Below, piece after piece: positions 24,801 to 36,768 of a stretch of DNA of 64,000 nt; position 1 is the stretch's first letter, and every line of letters starts with the position of its first letter. Made by a program: the position numbers and the translations under genes. Where the stretch lies: positions 29,110,501-29,174,500 of the forward strand of contig NC_088339.1 of the NCBI RefSeq assembly GCF_036884655.1, in the 5' to 3' direction. The notes under the pieces were generated by a model. It did not search any database. It was not told where the DNA came from and was given only the letters and a program-made list of their open reading frames with translations. The stretch comes from Musa acuminata AAA Group. Taxonomy: Eukaryota; Streptophyta; Magnoliopsida; Zingiberales; Musaceae.

Positions 24801-25490
24801 AAGAATAAGCCTGTATAGTTATTTCTGCATACAAAATGGAATGGTATAGCACCAGCCTTAAGACTCATGTCAACCGATACAAGCTAACTACCTTGCAAAG
24901 GGTGTATTATACTCCCAGCACAATACAAGACCGAGTACCAATTCTCAAGAAGGAAATTCATGCTGATTACACATTTCAGCAAATTTAAAACATAGGATAC
25001 GAGAAAGGTATTAGCACCATGCAGATGCATGCCACGGTTATTAATGTGGCTAGGTCAAATTTTGGCAAATGACAATCAGCACAGGGTAATACCAACTAAT
25101 TTGACATTGAATTGCATCATGACATAGAAGTATCAATAAACCCCACGTCATGGCATGACACTCCTTGCTCGAGACAATTGGCACATTTAGTATGCTCTGG
25201 TGGTGTGACAAATGTCCAAAATAAACCAAAGTAAAATAAGTACCATCACAAAATTCAATTGTGAAAAACCAAAGTGAAACAAAAGAGAAAATTGTTTGCC
25301 ATAGAAAAACAAAGAGAATTAGACTATGAGACCATGGTTAAATCCATCGAAAGTATATTGAAACTTAAAATGATTTATAAGGGTCTACTGGGTGTACTAA
25401 TGTTAATTTCAACTTAATCATTTTGGTGAATGGTTTGAGCTTAACGAAATTGACATATCAGTTATCCCATCAGGTCGGGTTATGATAAAT
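24801..25490. other. Non-coding DNA with retroelement-like end
   Basis: No gene seen. The last 100 bases (gacatatcagttatcccatc onwards) look like an LTR terminus preceding a primer-binding site. Confidence 0.4.
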
Positions 25491-25963
25491 TGGTATCAGA
25501 GTTGACCTAATATTGGCGTTCGCCCGACACGCAAAGGTCGAGTGTCCTTGACCCCCATCGAGGTCCGCTTGATGCAACCAATTGAAGAAGCATAAACTTA
25601 ACATGTCGGATAAACCATATGTCACACTTCAAATCCCTCCTATGAGAGCTCCCGAAGTATATCTTTAGGGGGGGGGAGGGAGTGGGGCCGATAATCAACC
25701 AACATATGTCCACATGTGTGGCAGTCGTGTTAGGCGCATAAACAGAGTCTGCCCTCTCTTTGTTTGCCTATGTGGACGTAAGTCCGACACATCGATTATA
25801 AATTGCCTCCCTTTCGCACCTATAAGGACAAGTGAGGCAGTTTTACACTGCACCCTCTAGAACATTACAAGGAATATTCTTTCCTCTTCTACCCATTCTA
25901 AAAGGTTTTTCACAGTATGGTAAGAGGAGACTTTTGGCTGATTAACCATCTTTACTACTTATA
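25491..25963 (+). mobile_element. LTR-retroelement remnant with PBS and polypurine tract
   Basis: TTGGTATCAGAGTTGACC at 25491 resembles a primer-binding site for initiator Met-tRNA (TGGTATCAGAGC). A purine tract, aggggggggggaggg, follows near 25665-25680. Then comes an LTR-like start, tggggccgataatc, with a downstream TATA-like gattataaattg (about 25794). No coding motif lies between, and I could not match the flanks as an LTR pair. Confidence 0.4.
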
Positions 25964-26535
25964 CCGGGTGATAGGGGTCAAAATGGCGATGTGACACGCC
26001 ATGACAGCAACCCCCTGAGCGACACACTGCCCGAGGCTCGCCATACCCTGCGGCAGCTCGGCCTCCCACGCAACCCCAGTGGCAATGTCAGACGCCACCG
26101 AAGGTACAGTCCTGCCCTGCAGACAACCACGTCAGGTAACATCAAACTTCATCTATAAATACCCCCAAACTCTAAAGAGAAAAGGGAGGGGGAGACACAC
26201 AACCCCTACGGAATCGCACACTCAACACACGGAGGTTTCTCCTCCTCCTAAACCCCCTCCACATCTTTCTCTAACTGGATCGTCGGAGGGGTCGGGTCGA
26301 GCACCCCGACCCGACCTTTGTGCAGGTGCGAAGCCTTCGGAGATCACCGCCTTCGGATATCCAGCGGGCTCGAGGAGCGCCCCCACGGAGATCACCGTCT
26401 TCCGGACCCGAACCAAGCCGCGACGGCCCCGACGCCACGGCTAAAAAAGTTACTTACCGTAACACCGGGTATAAAAGGTTATTCATAGCATGGTAAGAAA
26501 GGATTTTTGACTGATTAACCATCTTTTACTACTTT
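25890..26535. repeat. Tandem duplication of about 65 bp split by a solo LTR
   Basis: The block aaaggtttttcacagtatgg to gattaaccatctttactact (about 25900-25960) recurs as aaaggttattcatagcatgg to gattaaccatcttttactac (about 26475-26535). The solo LTR inserted at the junction, so the duplication is older. Confidence 0.65.
25969..26464 (+). mobile_element. Solo LTR related to the gag-only element, plus orientation
   Basis: Starts TGATAGGGGTCAAAATGGCG and ends gtaaca, flanked by a perfect CCGGG duplication (25964-25968 and 26465-26469). The start matches the minus-strand start of the LTRs at 2.2-5.4 kb (TGATAAGGGTAAAAATGACG), as do gacacgccatgac, tctataaatac, the gatcgtcggaggggtcggg block and the accaagccgcgacggcc stretch. 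It arose by LTR-LTR recombination removing the interior. It also shows that the family has moved more than once. Confidence 0.82.
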
Positions 26536-27099
26536 TGTCCTCAAGGTCAGCTAACGTACTGTCCGAAGGTTTGGATCAGGAAACCCGTTCCCGACCCCAG
26601 TCCATCCAACTCCTTCAGGAGCATCTCGGCGATACTTCGTCCAACTTGTGCACACGCCCCGAACCACATCGGGCTGACAAAGTCGTCACCGATGTTTCCG
26701 CCATCAACAGCAAACCATTGCTTTTGCTACGACCTCCTTCCGTCATTTGTTCGAGTCCACGATGATCAACTTATGTAATTCACCAATTCATATAACTTTC
26801 TAGTAATGAACCAGAAAGATACCTTCTTTTCACGAAACTGCTACACGAAACCCTATATTTTCAAGAACTTCCGATCCCGAACCCTATCCTCTCGCATTGT
26901 CGTTAACGCTCTACCGAACTTAAAACCCAGACGACGCACTCTTCCTCTTATTCTCCCAATCCGATTGTCGTCTACCACAGTCTAGATTCCGATCCCCGTC
27001 CTCTCCCTTCATAGTCATCAGGCACAAAATCTCTCAAATCCTTTCTCCTCTCAGTCTGCGTACACATCCATCAACGGAACCATTAAGCGTACCTCGGGA
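26536..27099. other. Non-coding stretch, no gene seen
   Basis: GC-richer first half (to about 26765) reads like retroelement leader DNA; no protein motif was recognised. Confidence 0.4.
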
Positions 27100-27400
27100 A
27101 CATGGGACAACTTCCTCCGATCGAGCTCGTCTGCATCTGGCGGAGGCTGGCCCTCAACTTGGCGCCGCTATCGACCAGCCGGCTCCGAATATCCGACGAG
27201 AGATGATTCAGCACCCTTTAGATCTTGTCCCGCAGCACGTGATCGGAAAGATGCGCGAGTTCCGACGCCTCCGCCGGCGCGGCGTCCCTCCCGCCAGGCG
27301 CTGCGGCCATGACCTCGACCTCCGCCGTCGTCTCTTCCGGGGAGCATCTCCTTCCAATCAGTCTGAAGAGGTTCCTTCACCATCTCTGGCGAAGAGAGGG
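27100..27400 (-). pseudogene. Possible decayed exon, unknown family
   Basis: One minus-strand frame reads ASELAHLSDHVLRDKI, then a stop, then RVLNHLSSDIRSRLVDSGAK; a neighbouring frame continues with ELDRRKLSHVP. The run reads like one helical protein region broken by a stop and a frameshift. No domain was identified with confidence. Confidence 0.25.
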
Positions 27401-27479
27401 CAACTGAGCACGATCAAGAACGAACGAGAGCGAGATATTCCAGTGGTGGCCGTCGGCGTGGTCGTGATGTGATGTAATG

Positions 27480-29372
27480 TATAAAAGAGGAAGGAAGGCA
27501 GATCGATGGAAGAGGGAAGAGAATGCTGGACGATTTCCTCGGGCCCACATAACGAATGAAGAACATGAGTTGAATCGACGCTCTCACTCCAGAAAACCTA
27601 AATAAATATTATTGAATATAATACAATAAGGGTTCCAAATATTGGATTCTTTAAAATATGGCATATTCTTTTGAAAACACTAAAAATGAAGTAAAACGCC
27701 AATATGATTATATCACAAAAGAAGGAATATAATTATAATATTGCAATATGAACGAACAATCAGTTTCTTTAGTCAATTTCTGAGTTTTTTAAAATAAAAT
27801 AAATAAATAAAAATTAAAAATAATAAAAAATTTATATTTATGTGAATTAATAGGGTTAATTACATATTACCTTCTATAATTATTTATCCTTTAACATATC
27901 TACACTTTCAAATATTACATTGGGATCGCTGCATATGAAAATAAAATATTAATATTCTAAAAATATTAATATCTTAAAATAATTTTAAAAAAATATATAA
28001 GGATTATAATACTAAAAGTAACTATTTTACGATGGATGGAGCCAATAAATAATATGATCATTCTTATAATATAAGATTTCCTTAGGATAATTATATCTGT
28101 TAAATTCTCTCTCCATATTATGGATTCCGTCACGTGGATACGACCCTCGCCTGCCAGCCTAAGCGCAAAGCCTCGGGAGGCAGACGCAGCACCACGTTGG
28201 GTGTGCCACTAGGAATTCGGGATGACGACTGTTCTCCTCTCACACCGTCTGAGGCTACACTAACCAATGTCACCTCAACAAGGATCGTGTCGGAAAGCTT
28301 GGAATGATGCCATGTGGCACCATTCCACATATCTCGAGTGGTGAACGTCCAAAGATACACACTTGTCGCTCAGGGAGTCAACCACCATGCGAGGGTCGCG
28401 TACGGTCGACCCCCAAGCACTATGATAAAAGCCCTTTGCCAACATTTGACAAGGGAAAGGACATTGGACAAGAGCATTCCACTAACTTGATTTTTGGAGG
28501 GGCCTAAGTCAAATTTCCCTCCCCATCCCGACCTAAGCTGGTGTGCAAGAATCCAACGACGACAAAGGTGGCAGGCTCGCTTAAGAGACACATCCCAACC
28601 AAATCCGAGCTTAAATCGATCAGGCGAAGACCTCATCCCCGAGATGATCTTAGACATCACCCGTTGGATCAAGCCGTACGAACTCCTTAGTCACAGCATA
28701 AAGTTTACTAATACCCTCGATACAAAAGATGCATAATTAGGGACGGTCTATACGTGGGCCTGTAACTAACGGCCCAAACATCGAAGGGGTTGAAGCCCAT
28801 AGTAGTATTCATCTTCGTAATCGAACTTTGTTAAAAGACTAACATGGATATCGAGGTCTTCACTGTCACAAAATCCATATTATCTTCCACTAGAGGGAGA
28901 TGCATCGCGCACCAAAGTAGCAGTCTCCATTTGGCGTTCGAGGGGAAGCCGGGAATCAATCGAAGGGTCGAATACATGCCTACCTTATCTTTATCTTGCA
29001 AGTTGTGCGAGAACTTTGGGAAAAGGATGCCTCGAGACGACGGATTCCCTTGAAGGTGGTGAGTTCATGGCACCATCAGAACAGCATCACGGTCGGGCTC
29101 TCTCATCCTTCTTATCCATGGTTGGATGCAGAATAGAAATGGAGCCCTTTGCAGGAATGGAAAACGAAGAGTCAATGCCTTGTGTAGCACTGCATGGTTG
29201 AACGTGTTGTCCTTCGACGTAGAAATAGGGGCACATGGCTCGACAAACACATCGCCAAGTGGGGGGAGGCCATTGGCCAGAGACCGGCAGTCGCACCCCC
29301 AACTTTTCTTAGAGTTCATCATGTATCGTTTAATCGCTGATCCATAACACCGCAGTATTTTCCCAAAACACT
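27480..29372. other. AT-rich spacer followed by LTR-like debris, no gene
   Basis: 27560-28130 is very AT-rich. From about 28130 to 28740 GC content rises, and the text aacttgatttttggaggggc, then cctaagctggtgtgcaag, resembles the conserved R-U5 part of gypsy LTRs. No paired LTR or target duplication was found. Confidence 0.4.
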
Positions 29373-29648
29373 TTATGCAGAGATAAAAGAAGATGGATTA
29401 TGTCTGAGGCTTCCCTTTTGATGTTTCTTCATCCACAAATCTTCCTTCCGAAGAGATTGAAGTTTTGAGTCGTCTCCGTCGACGATGAAACGGACTGCTG
29501 CATATAATTTCTCAGGCATTGAAAGCAGATACGATGAGTGGGTGTGTGCTATACTTAGGCTTGCCAATATTAATGCCAAGAACAGGAAAAATATCTTTCC
29601 CGTGTCAGCGAACTGACTTTGGAGGACGTATTCTTTAATTCTCGGCAT
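29373..29648 (-). CDS. Candidate small membrane or secreted protein
   Basis: A 91-aa frame starts at the internal ATG at 29648. It has an 18-residue polar N-region, a strong hydrophobic stretch (IFFLFLALILASLSIA, residues 20-35) and a basic tail ending LWMKKHQKGSLRHNPSSFIS. A longer in-frame start exists at 29879, but its sequence looks less protein-like. No known peptide-hormone motif was recognised. It is single-exon and may be a chance frame. Confidence 0.25.
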   Translation of the reverse strand: MPRIKEYVLQSQFADTGKIFFLFLALILASLSIAHTHSSYLLSMPEKLYAAVRFIVDGDDSKLQSLRKEDLWMKKHQKGSLRHNPSSFISA

Positions 29649-30680
29649 AAGGTAAAACAATAATCGAATCGAAGCGAAGCAATAATTGAGAAGTCTTCGC
29701 TTCCTGACGCATGGAGGAAAGCCTGGTCCTTGAGGTGGGAAGACGGGAACTTGGGAGGTAAGTTCACAGGGAGCGCCAATTTTTCTCCGGCAGAAAAAAA
29801 AAGAACTAACGTGACAAAAATGTGCGGTGGATTCTTCCTTCACTGACAGTGAGTGGAAAATGACTCGATACTTGCACACTGTTGAGACCTTTTGATGTTC
29901 TGTTCCAAGTTGAGATAAGGAACAGAGGAGGAGGTGAGATCTACTTGTCCAGAGCTTTGAGCATTTGGAATTTTCAGTTTTAGTTCGGCTATTTGTTTCC
30001 TGAGATGTGCTACACTCGGACGGCAGATTGGGGAGTACTGTTTTCGTCTTTTACGATCCGTGTTCTTCAAGGTTTGTCCTTCAGCTGTGCCATCTCGGGG
30101 AAAGGTGGGATCTTGGCGGCTTTGTTCAGGAAAACTGGGGATTGCTTGTTGGAATTCCGAACGCTATAGATGTCCGGGGTCTTGGACTTGAGTTCGGACG
30201 CAGATCATCCTTGGCCTGGCGAGGGAATTTTGGTAAAGGTACGACCTTGCGGGGTTTGTTCGACAAAAGTTGAGATTTTTTTGGCGGATCATTTTCCACT
30301 GGAGTTTCTGATTTGGATTTCGTGGCTTTGAGTTTCTGATTCTGGCGTCTGATGATACAAATTTTGGGTTTCTTCACTTGATTTGACGATTTAATTGATA
30401 TTTTCGCTGTTTTTGGCTCTGTTTGCAGAGATAGATACATCAAGAGTTTTTTTTCCCGCAGTCGATCTGGAAGATCTGGTTCTTGAGGTTTTGCTGATTC
30501 CGTAACATTCTGAAAGCAAGAAATTTTGGAGTTGCTTTCCACGAGAACGAAAGAAAAGAGAGAAACAGTTGAGAGGTCGAGGAATGACGTTGATTTTATT
30601 GCTGCAAGATGGTTAATGGGTCATTAGAGCTTGATTTGGTTACAGAGAAGATAGGAAGAAAGCGCAACTTGTGGTGAAAG
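29649..30680. other. Upstream region of the PERK gene
   Basis: Probably promoter and 5' UTR. Minus-strand frames at 30126-30542 and 29840-30070 are Lys/Pro/Gln-rich without a family signature and are likely chance. Confidence 0.45.
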
Positions 30681-33600
30681 ATGTCATCCTCCCCTCCGCC
30701 TTCTCCGTCAGCGACTCCTCCGTCTTCCTCAGCTTCTCCTCCTCCTCCTGTTTCTAGCGCACCACCTCCTTCCACTTTTTCTCCACCACCACCCATCGCC
30801 AGTTCGCCCCCTCCTGTCACTAGCCCCTCGCCGCCGGTGCCATCGTCGTCTCCCCCACCTTCTGCGTCTCCCCCACCACCAGTATTGTCTCCTCCGCCGA
30901 CTTCCATTGCTGCCCCTCCACCTCCTTCGTTACCATCTCCTCCACCATCTTCTGGCTCCCCAACTCCTCCGGCGTCGCCATCTCCACCCTCAGGTTCTCC
31001 TCCACCGGTGCCATCGGCTAAACCACCTAAGAGTGCGCCTTCCCCACCTTCTCCTCCATCAGCATCCCCAAGTCCGCCTTCGAAGCCACCACCTAAACAT
31101 GCATCGCCACCTACTACATCTCCACGCAGTAATTCTTCTGGTGGTACAACTCCTAACCAGCTTGGTCTTTCTCCCCCATCACCCTCTTCCATTGCTCCTC
31201 CAGGCATTATCGCTACTCCAGTTATCCCGGTTTCCCACAGTCGCCCGGGTCCTGGCTCAGATTCTGGACAGGGAGGTGGTGGATTGAATACTGCATCTGT
31301 TGTAGCTATTGGAGCAGTTGCGGCTTTCGTGATGCTTTGTATAGCAGGACTGGTTGTGTTCATCATGAGGAAGAGGAGAAAACCAGTTTCAGGATATAAT
31401 GCAGGGTTTGTCATGCCTTCACCATTTACATCTTCAATAATGTCAGGTAATGCTCAGTGCCTTTCAGTTTTTAAACTCAGATTGATTGTGTTGTTGATTG
31501 TTTCTTGTGAGTTTCATAAATCATTGTTAATAGTCTTGAATTATATTCTCAAAAAGACTTTTTATTTGAGGTTTTGGACATAGGACCCTCTGAAATTACT
31601 GGAATTTTCTTGGGCCAGTCAGCTACCACAATTGATAATTCAGATATGCTCTAACACCATATGGCAATTTCAGTAACCTCACTTCATTTTACTTGTCAGA
31701 TTCATCCCTTCCAAGGTCCCCATCGGCTCCTCTTGTACATCACAACAAGTCTGGAAGCATTGGAAGGATGAACTCACTACCTGATATAACAATATCTAGC
31801 TCAACAGTGTGGTTCTCGTATGAAGAGCTGTACGAGATAACCCATGGCTTTTCACCTCTAAATATATTAGGCGAGGGTGGGTTTGGTTCGGTTTACAAAG
31901 GGAGCTTACCTGATGGAAGAGAAGTAGCGGTAAAGCGATTAAAAGTTGACAGTGGACAGGGGGAACGTGAGTTCAAAGCTGAAGTCGAGATCATCAGCCG
32001 TGTGCACCATCGTCATTTGGTTTCTCTTGTAGGGTACTGCATATTTGAACAACAAAGATTGCTTGTATATGACTATGTGCCTAACGGAACACTTGAATCT
32101 CATCTTCATGGTACAGCATACTTTGTTTATTAAAACTTTGTGTCATAGTTTCTAAAAATAATTAATTTAGTTATCTGAGGCTCAATTGGAATACTATTTC
32201 TGCAATATCAGGGAAGGGAAGGCCAGTAATGGATTGGACCACCAGGGTGAAGGTTGCTGCTGGTGCAGCTCGTGGCATCGCGTACCTGCATGAGGATTGT
32301 AAGATTACAAATTGATACTTACGGGCAACATATTAATGTCTATTAAATTTGACAGCTGTAGATCGTCCTTTTTACATTCGTTGTTGGAATTTTAACCAGG
32401 TCATCCCCGGATTATTCATAGAGATATAAAGTCTTCCAACATTCTATTGGACAACAACTTTGAAGCTCAGGTTATTTTCATTATAGTGTAATTTGTTTGG
32501 AAAAGAAAATATTAATTATCTTATATTGATTGTAATTAGTGTCATGACCGAATTGTCACTTTGAACTAGGTTTCTGATTTTGGGCTTGCAAGGTTAGCTG
32601 TTGATGCTTGTACACATGTAACTACACGTGTGATGGGGACATTTGGGTAGGTGAACCATGTCATAGTTGCAAATCTTTAATCTATAAATGGTTTTGGTAA
32701 TTGATTGTAGTCTCATGGCTCTTTTACCTATGGGCATAATCAGTCTGACACTGTTTTGTACCTTTAGTTATTTGGCTCCAGAGTATGCATCAAGTGGCAA
32801 GTTGACTGAGAAATCTGATGTCTTTTCTTTTGGGGTTGTGCTCCTGGAACTTATTACCGGACGAAAGCCTGTTGACAGCACAAGGCCTTTGGGCGATGAG
32901 AGCCTTGTTGAGTGGGTGAGTTCTAAAATTTGAAGTTTCCCAAACTTTGTTTGCTCGTGTCATCAAGTTAATAAAGTAGCTTAAACAACAGCATTTTTTG
33001 GATTTTTTTTTCTTTCAAATTTCACTATGACCTTGAAGTGTAGGGGCGAGTCAAATAATCATAAACATCACTTGAATTTGGTGCTTGAGTTGATGTATAC
33101 CAGCTACCAAGATTGCATCAGGCAACAGAAGTCCTCGTTCTTCACATACTTTACTAGATCATATTAAAGTATGCCATAAACTAAAAGCAAAAATTTTCTG
33201 ATTAGTAGTCTTTCACCTGGACAAGTAGCAGTTGCTTCAGGCTTACAATTTTCTTTTAGCCATAAGGTTTATCTAGTGCCAAATGAGAACTATATCAAAG
33301 CCAGGTAATTGCGAAATTGAAAGGTTTAAATCTCTAGGATTTCACTTTGTAGAGGTTAAGACTCTTTTTGGTATCTCATAGTAGAGGATGACTGATAACC
33401 TGCTATGTGCTTGATAACTAGTATTCCGTTGCTGATAGTGCAATTGTTATATTTGGTGTTTGGTCGGACCTGCATCAGACAAGCAGGGTCCCTCTACTTT
33501 GAAACTAAAACGAACCATGTACTACTAGAGAAAATGGGTTGACTCTTGACTGATTAGAAGTGCTATAACACCTGCAAAAACACCTGTCCTCAATCTCCGA

Positions 33601-34203
33601 TGCTGGAATGAAAATTGTGCTGGCTAGACGACATGCTCCAGAGCATTGTTTTAGTTACTAGTATGCAAAAAAATAGATTTGTCTGGCTTTACTACATCAT
33701 CCTCTAAGTCACCTTTTCTCTTGTCTCGGTTTCAAAAAATAGGAATCTGCTTCATTAACTGCTAATGAAATTCCAGGCACGACCACTACTTTCCCGTGCA
33801 CTTGAAACTGGAGAACTTGGAGAACTCCATGACCCTAGACTTGAGAAGAACTATGACGAAACTGAAATGTTCCGTATGATCGAAGCAGCAGCAGCATGCA
33901 CCCGTCACTCAGCAGCAATGAGGCCTCAGATGGGAAAGGTTATGATGAAACACTATAAATCAACATGTAAAACGAATACATTTCGATGCATCCTAAGCAA
34001 ACTTGTTCTTGCTACAGGTGGTCAGAGTTCTTGATAGCCTTGCTGATATTGATCTTAACAATGGTGTCACACCGGGGCAAAGTGAAGTGTTCAACGTAGC
34101 TCATTCAGCTGATATCAGAATATTTCAGCATTTGGCATTTGGGAGCCATGATTCTAGTTCTGATTACAGCCCGTATAATTGGAGTCGTCAAAGAGATGTG
34201 TAA
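30681..34203 (+). CDS. PERK-like: Proline-rich extensin-like receptor kinase (PERK), 8 exons
   Basis: Exons 30681-31446, 31700-32110, 32212-32298, 32400-32470, 32570-32646, 32768-32915, 33777-33938 and 34018-34203 join in frame to 635 aa. Residues 1-200 are Pro/Ser-rich with repeated PPPP and SPPP motifs and no signal peptide, as usual for PERKs. A membrane segment follows ([20 protein letters not shown]), then [10 protein letters not shown] and the kinase domain from about residue 285: [57 protein letters not shown]. The conserved [11 protein letters not shown] lead-in is present. PERKs sit at the plasma membrane and wall and act in wall sensing, growth and wound response. All catalytic residues are intact. 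An upstream 5' UTR intron ending near 30428 (tgtttgcag) is possible. Confidence 0.94.
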
Positions 34204-34889
34204 ATAGGTCATATAGGGGACTTGCCAATGAGAAATTTGTTTCTTCCTTTTGTATAGTGGTTTTCCGAAATCCAGATTGGACTCGAGTTCTTCATTTTTT
34301 TTAATGCACATTTGATGCTTCTTGGTATATTATTTATTCCCTTGTCTGTTCCTACTACCAGAAACATTCAGGGGAAGCTGTTTTAGGCATGCGGAGGTAG
34401 ATTCTTATGCCACTTTAGAAGTTGAATTTTTAGTGAGAATCTTGTTGTTTAGTTAATGTTTCAGCAAATAGTTGAATCAATCAAACTTATCTTTGCAGGA
34501 TCCATTATGCCATCAGAACAGTGACTGCTGCATGAGGAAGAAGGAGCATATTACACTATCTTTTGAACAGAGAGACCTTTAGAAAGATAGCTATCTAATT
34601 TAGCATTGTCTCTGTACTAGTGTATACTGGCTGCTTCCATTAACCTGACTTGGATGTTTAGAAGTCGAGGAATCAGTCATCCATTCCTTTCATATCTGAT
34701 GGTATGTATTTTGTTGCTTACTATTGGCTGTAGCTTCATGAACGGATCCTTCTGCTACAAGGCAATGCATTTGGGTTGATTGCACACAGTTTTATGTGAA
34801 CTTTTAATGGTGGTACGGGGAGACGTATGAACCTGACACCGCTCCGGTGATGTGATGGATCATCTGCATCTTGAACCACAAAGAGAGTT

Positions 34890-34923
<34 letters not shown>

Positions 34924-35560
34924 CCACAAAGAGAACTATTATCTCTGTCTCTCCTCTCCCCCCTACACATCGGCATCGCAGTGGTCAATGGTTTCACCAA
35001 AAATACCTTTTGCTGAATAAGATAGTGTAACAAGTCCAATTACACCGGTCGTCGTTCGATGATGCTTGTGCTTTCCGGCAGTCTGACTTTTCGACCCTCC
35101 TCGCCCTCAGAAGTCAAACCAGCAGCACAGTGTTCAAGGATAAGTAGCTTCTCCTGGAAGTAGGCAGGAGGTTGAATCCTCCTTTCAGGGTTTCGTCCCC
35201 AGATGGTGCTTTTCTATTTTGGCTTCGATTCGCACCCATGTATTTGATTGACCTCTTTGCTACTCCTACAAAGAAAGAGAAGAACACTAGTTTGCAAGCC
35301 CCTGGCATTTCCGTCGGACTTATGCATCGTCTCTTTATTTCATTGCATCGCGTTGATGATTACAAGTAGAGATAGAAGCTGATGCTGGTTTTAGAATTAT
35401 TTTCTCGATGGAAGAGTCTCAAGTTACAAGGAGAATTTGAGCATTACCTACCAAAAGGGAAGAAGGTAGGCTTCACTGTATTTTTCTTGACGTGCAGAAC
35501 TCATCAAACTGAGGCTGTTTAGAGTTGTGTGTCAGCTAATATTACGTCTCAACAAAGATT
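34204..35560. other. PERK 3' region and intergenic DNA
   Basis: No gene was recognised. A CT microsatellite sits at 34890-34921 between two copies of gaaccacaaagaga. Confidence 0.5.
34890..34921. repeat. (CT)n microsatellite flanked by a short direct repeat
   Basis: About 15 CT units. The 14-mer gaaccacaaagaga occurs just before (34873) and just after (34921). Confidence 0.85.
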
Positions 35561-36768
35561 CTATATGTTTCTACCTCCGTGAGTAGAAAAGATGGTATCA
35601 ATAGCCTCCTTTACTTCAGCTGCTTTCCCCCCTTGTGCAGACCAGAACTCATCGGTTTCCAACACCTGCACGGCAATCAGAAATCTCTCTCACTGATCAC
35701 AGAAGTATATGATAGAGGACGAGTAGAGAGAAACTCGAATTCTCAGTGAAGTCAATTACCTTCACTTGCATCTGAAGGAACTTCACATAGTTAATGGCCT
35801 TTTCGAGCATGGCCTGTGAAAATTGCACGAACAATTAGAAGGGATATAAGACAATTAGATATTGGTAAGATTGATGAAAGGCACGCACGCCTTTGCCCCA
35901 CTGGGCACAATATCTTGAAGAACCCTAAGGCGTTCTGCAACCACAAATTACCTGTCGATAGAGTTATTAGAACCTTCAGATGTTTCAACTTGAAATGGTA
36001 ACCAAAGTAAACACCTTTGCTGCAGCACCCTGGGGATGCTTTGATGGACTCTGCTTGTTCTTGGTCGTTCTGCTACCACCGCATTGCTTCTTGGGACTTG
36101 GCATTTCACCCTCCCGCATTGACGATTGCAATGAAATCTTTGTCGATCACAGATCATTATTTGAATTATAGGATATCAAGATGAACAGAAGCACCATGAA
36201 TGGGCGCTTTTGGTGGCCTTCTCGCTTGTGTGATGCTTCGTTGTAGGATTCCAACCTCGGGGGCACCATGATATCGTTTACCTTCCACTCGACCGCCCAT
36301 AGAACTGTAGGCACTTACCATCTCAGCATAACTTCGGTCCTCGATTAGCCAAGAATCAACAGTGCCAGGGGTCATATCGAAGCTGAATCGCTTCGAAGCA
36401 TCACAGTCGTCCTCAGGGTCCAAGTTCAAGTGGTTGCTGCTGCTACATGGCAGTCCATCACCTTGTTCGACCAAGGAGGAGTTCGAGTAGCACCAGCTAC
36501 CAAACGCTCCCTTGTAGTCGATGACAGAGAGAGCCTGTTGCCAAGAAGAACTCACCACTCTGCTACTAGATGAGTTGCCGGGATCAGATAGACCGGGAGG
36601 GAGAAGGTTGCTTGAGTAACTTCTCAGGGACTCTGAGGCTCCTCCTTCAAGCATCAGATTGTTCTGGCGTTCATAGCCGACTAACACGCTGAGACAAAGC
36701 TGGTCTAACCACGAGAGCAGCTTACTCTGTCTCAGATGCCATGCACATAAAACCTGATCCGGCAGCAC
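35561..36768 (-). pseudogene. RSL/RHD6-type bHLH locus with disrupted basic region
   Basis: The minus strand shows an N-terminal frame (36768-36166; Ser-rich, SLRSYSSNLLPPGLSDPGNS) and a segment with MPSPKKQCGGSRTTKNKQSP and PSKHPQGAAAK (about 36110-36015). Helix 1 reads VAERLRVLQDIVPSGAK (about 35940-35890). Helix 2 reads MLEKAINYVKFLQMQVK (exon 35760-35813) and the conserved tail VLETDEFWSAQGGKAAEVKE (exon 35561-35665). This order is that of RSL-class bHLH factors that control root hairs. The normal junction AAK-NRRERI-SERL is missing: after GAAAK the DNA reads into a stop, and no exon with the basic NRRER residues was found. A stop also lies upstream of the KKQCGG segment. It is either a pseudogene or a non-DNA-binding HLH. 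Confidence 0.62.

Noticed and set aside
25491..25963. A complete TRIM element between the PBS-like and PPT-like sites
   Set aside because: The flanks do not look like a matching LTR pair, so only a remnant is claimed.
30126..30542. 138-aa Lys/Pro-rich minus-strand frame upstream of the PERK gene
   Set aside because: No domain, no splice partner, and it probably lies in PERK 5' UTR or intron DNA.
30596..31414. A 272-aa Gly-rich frame on the minus strand
   Set aside because: It is the antisense of the Pro/Ser-rich PERK exon; GGA/GGT codons mirror CCT/TCC. No independent motif.
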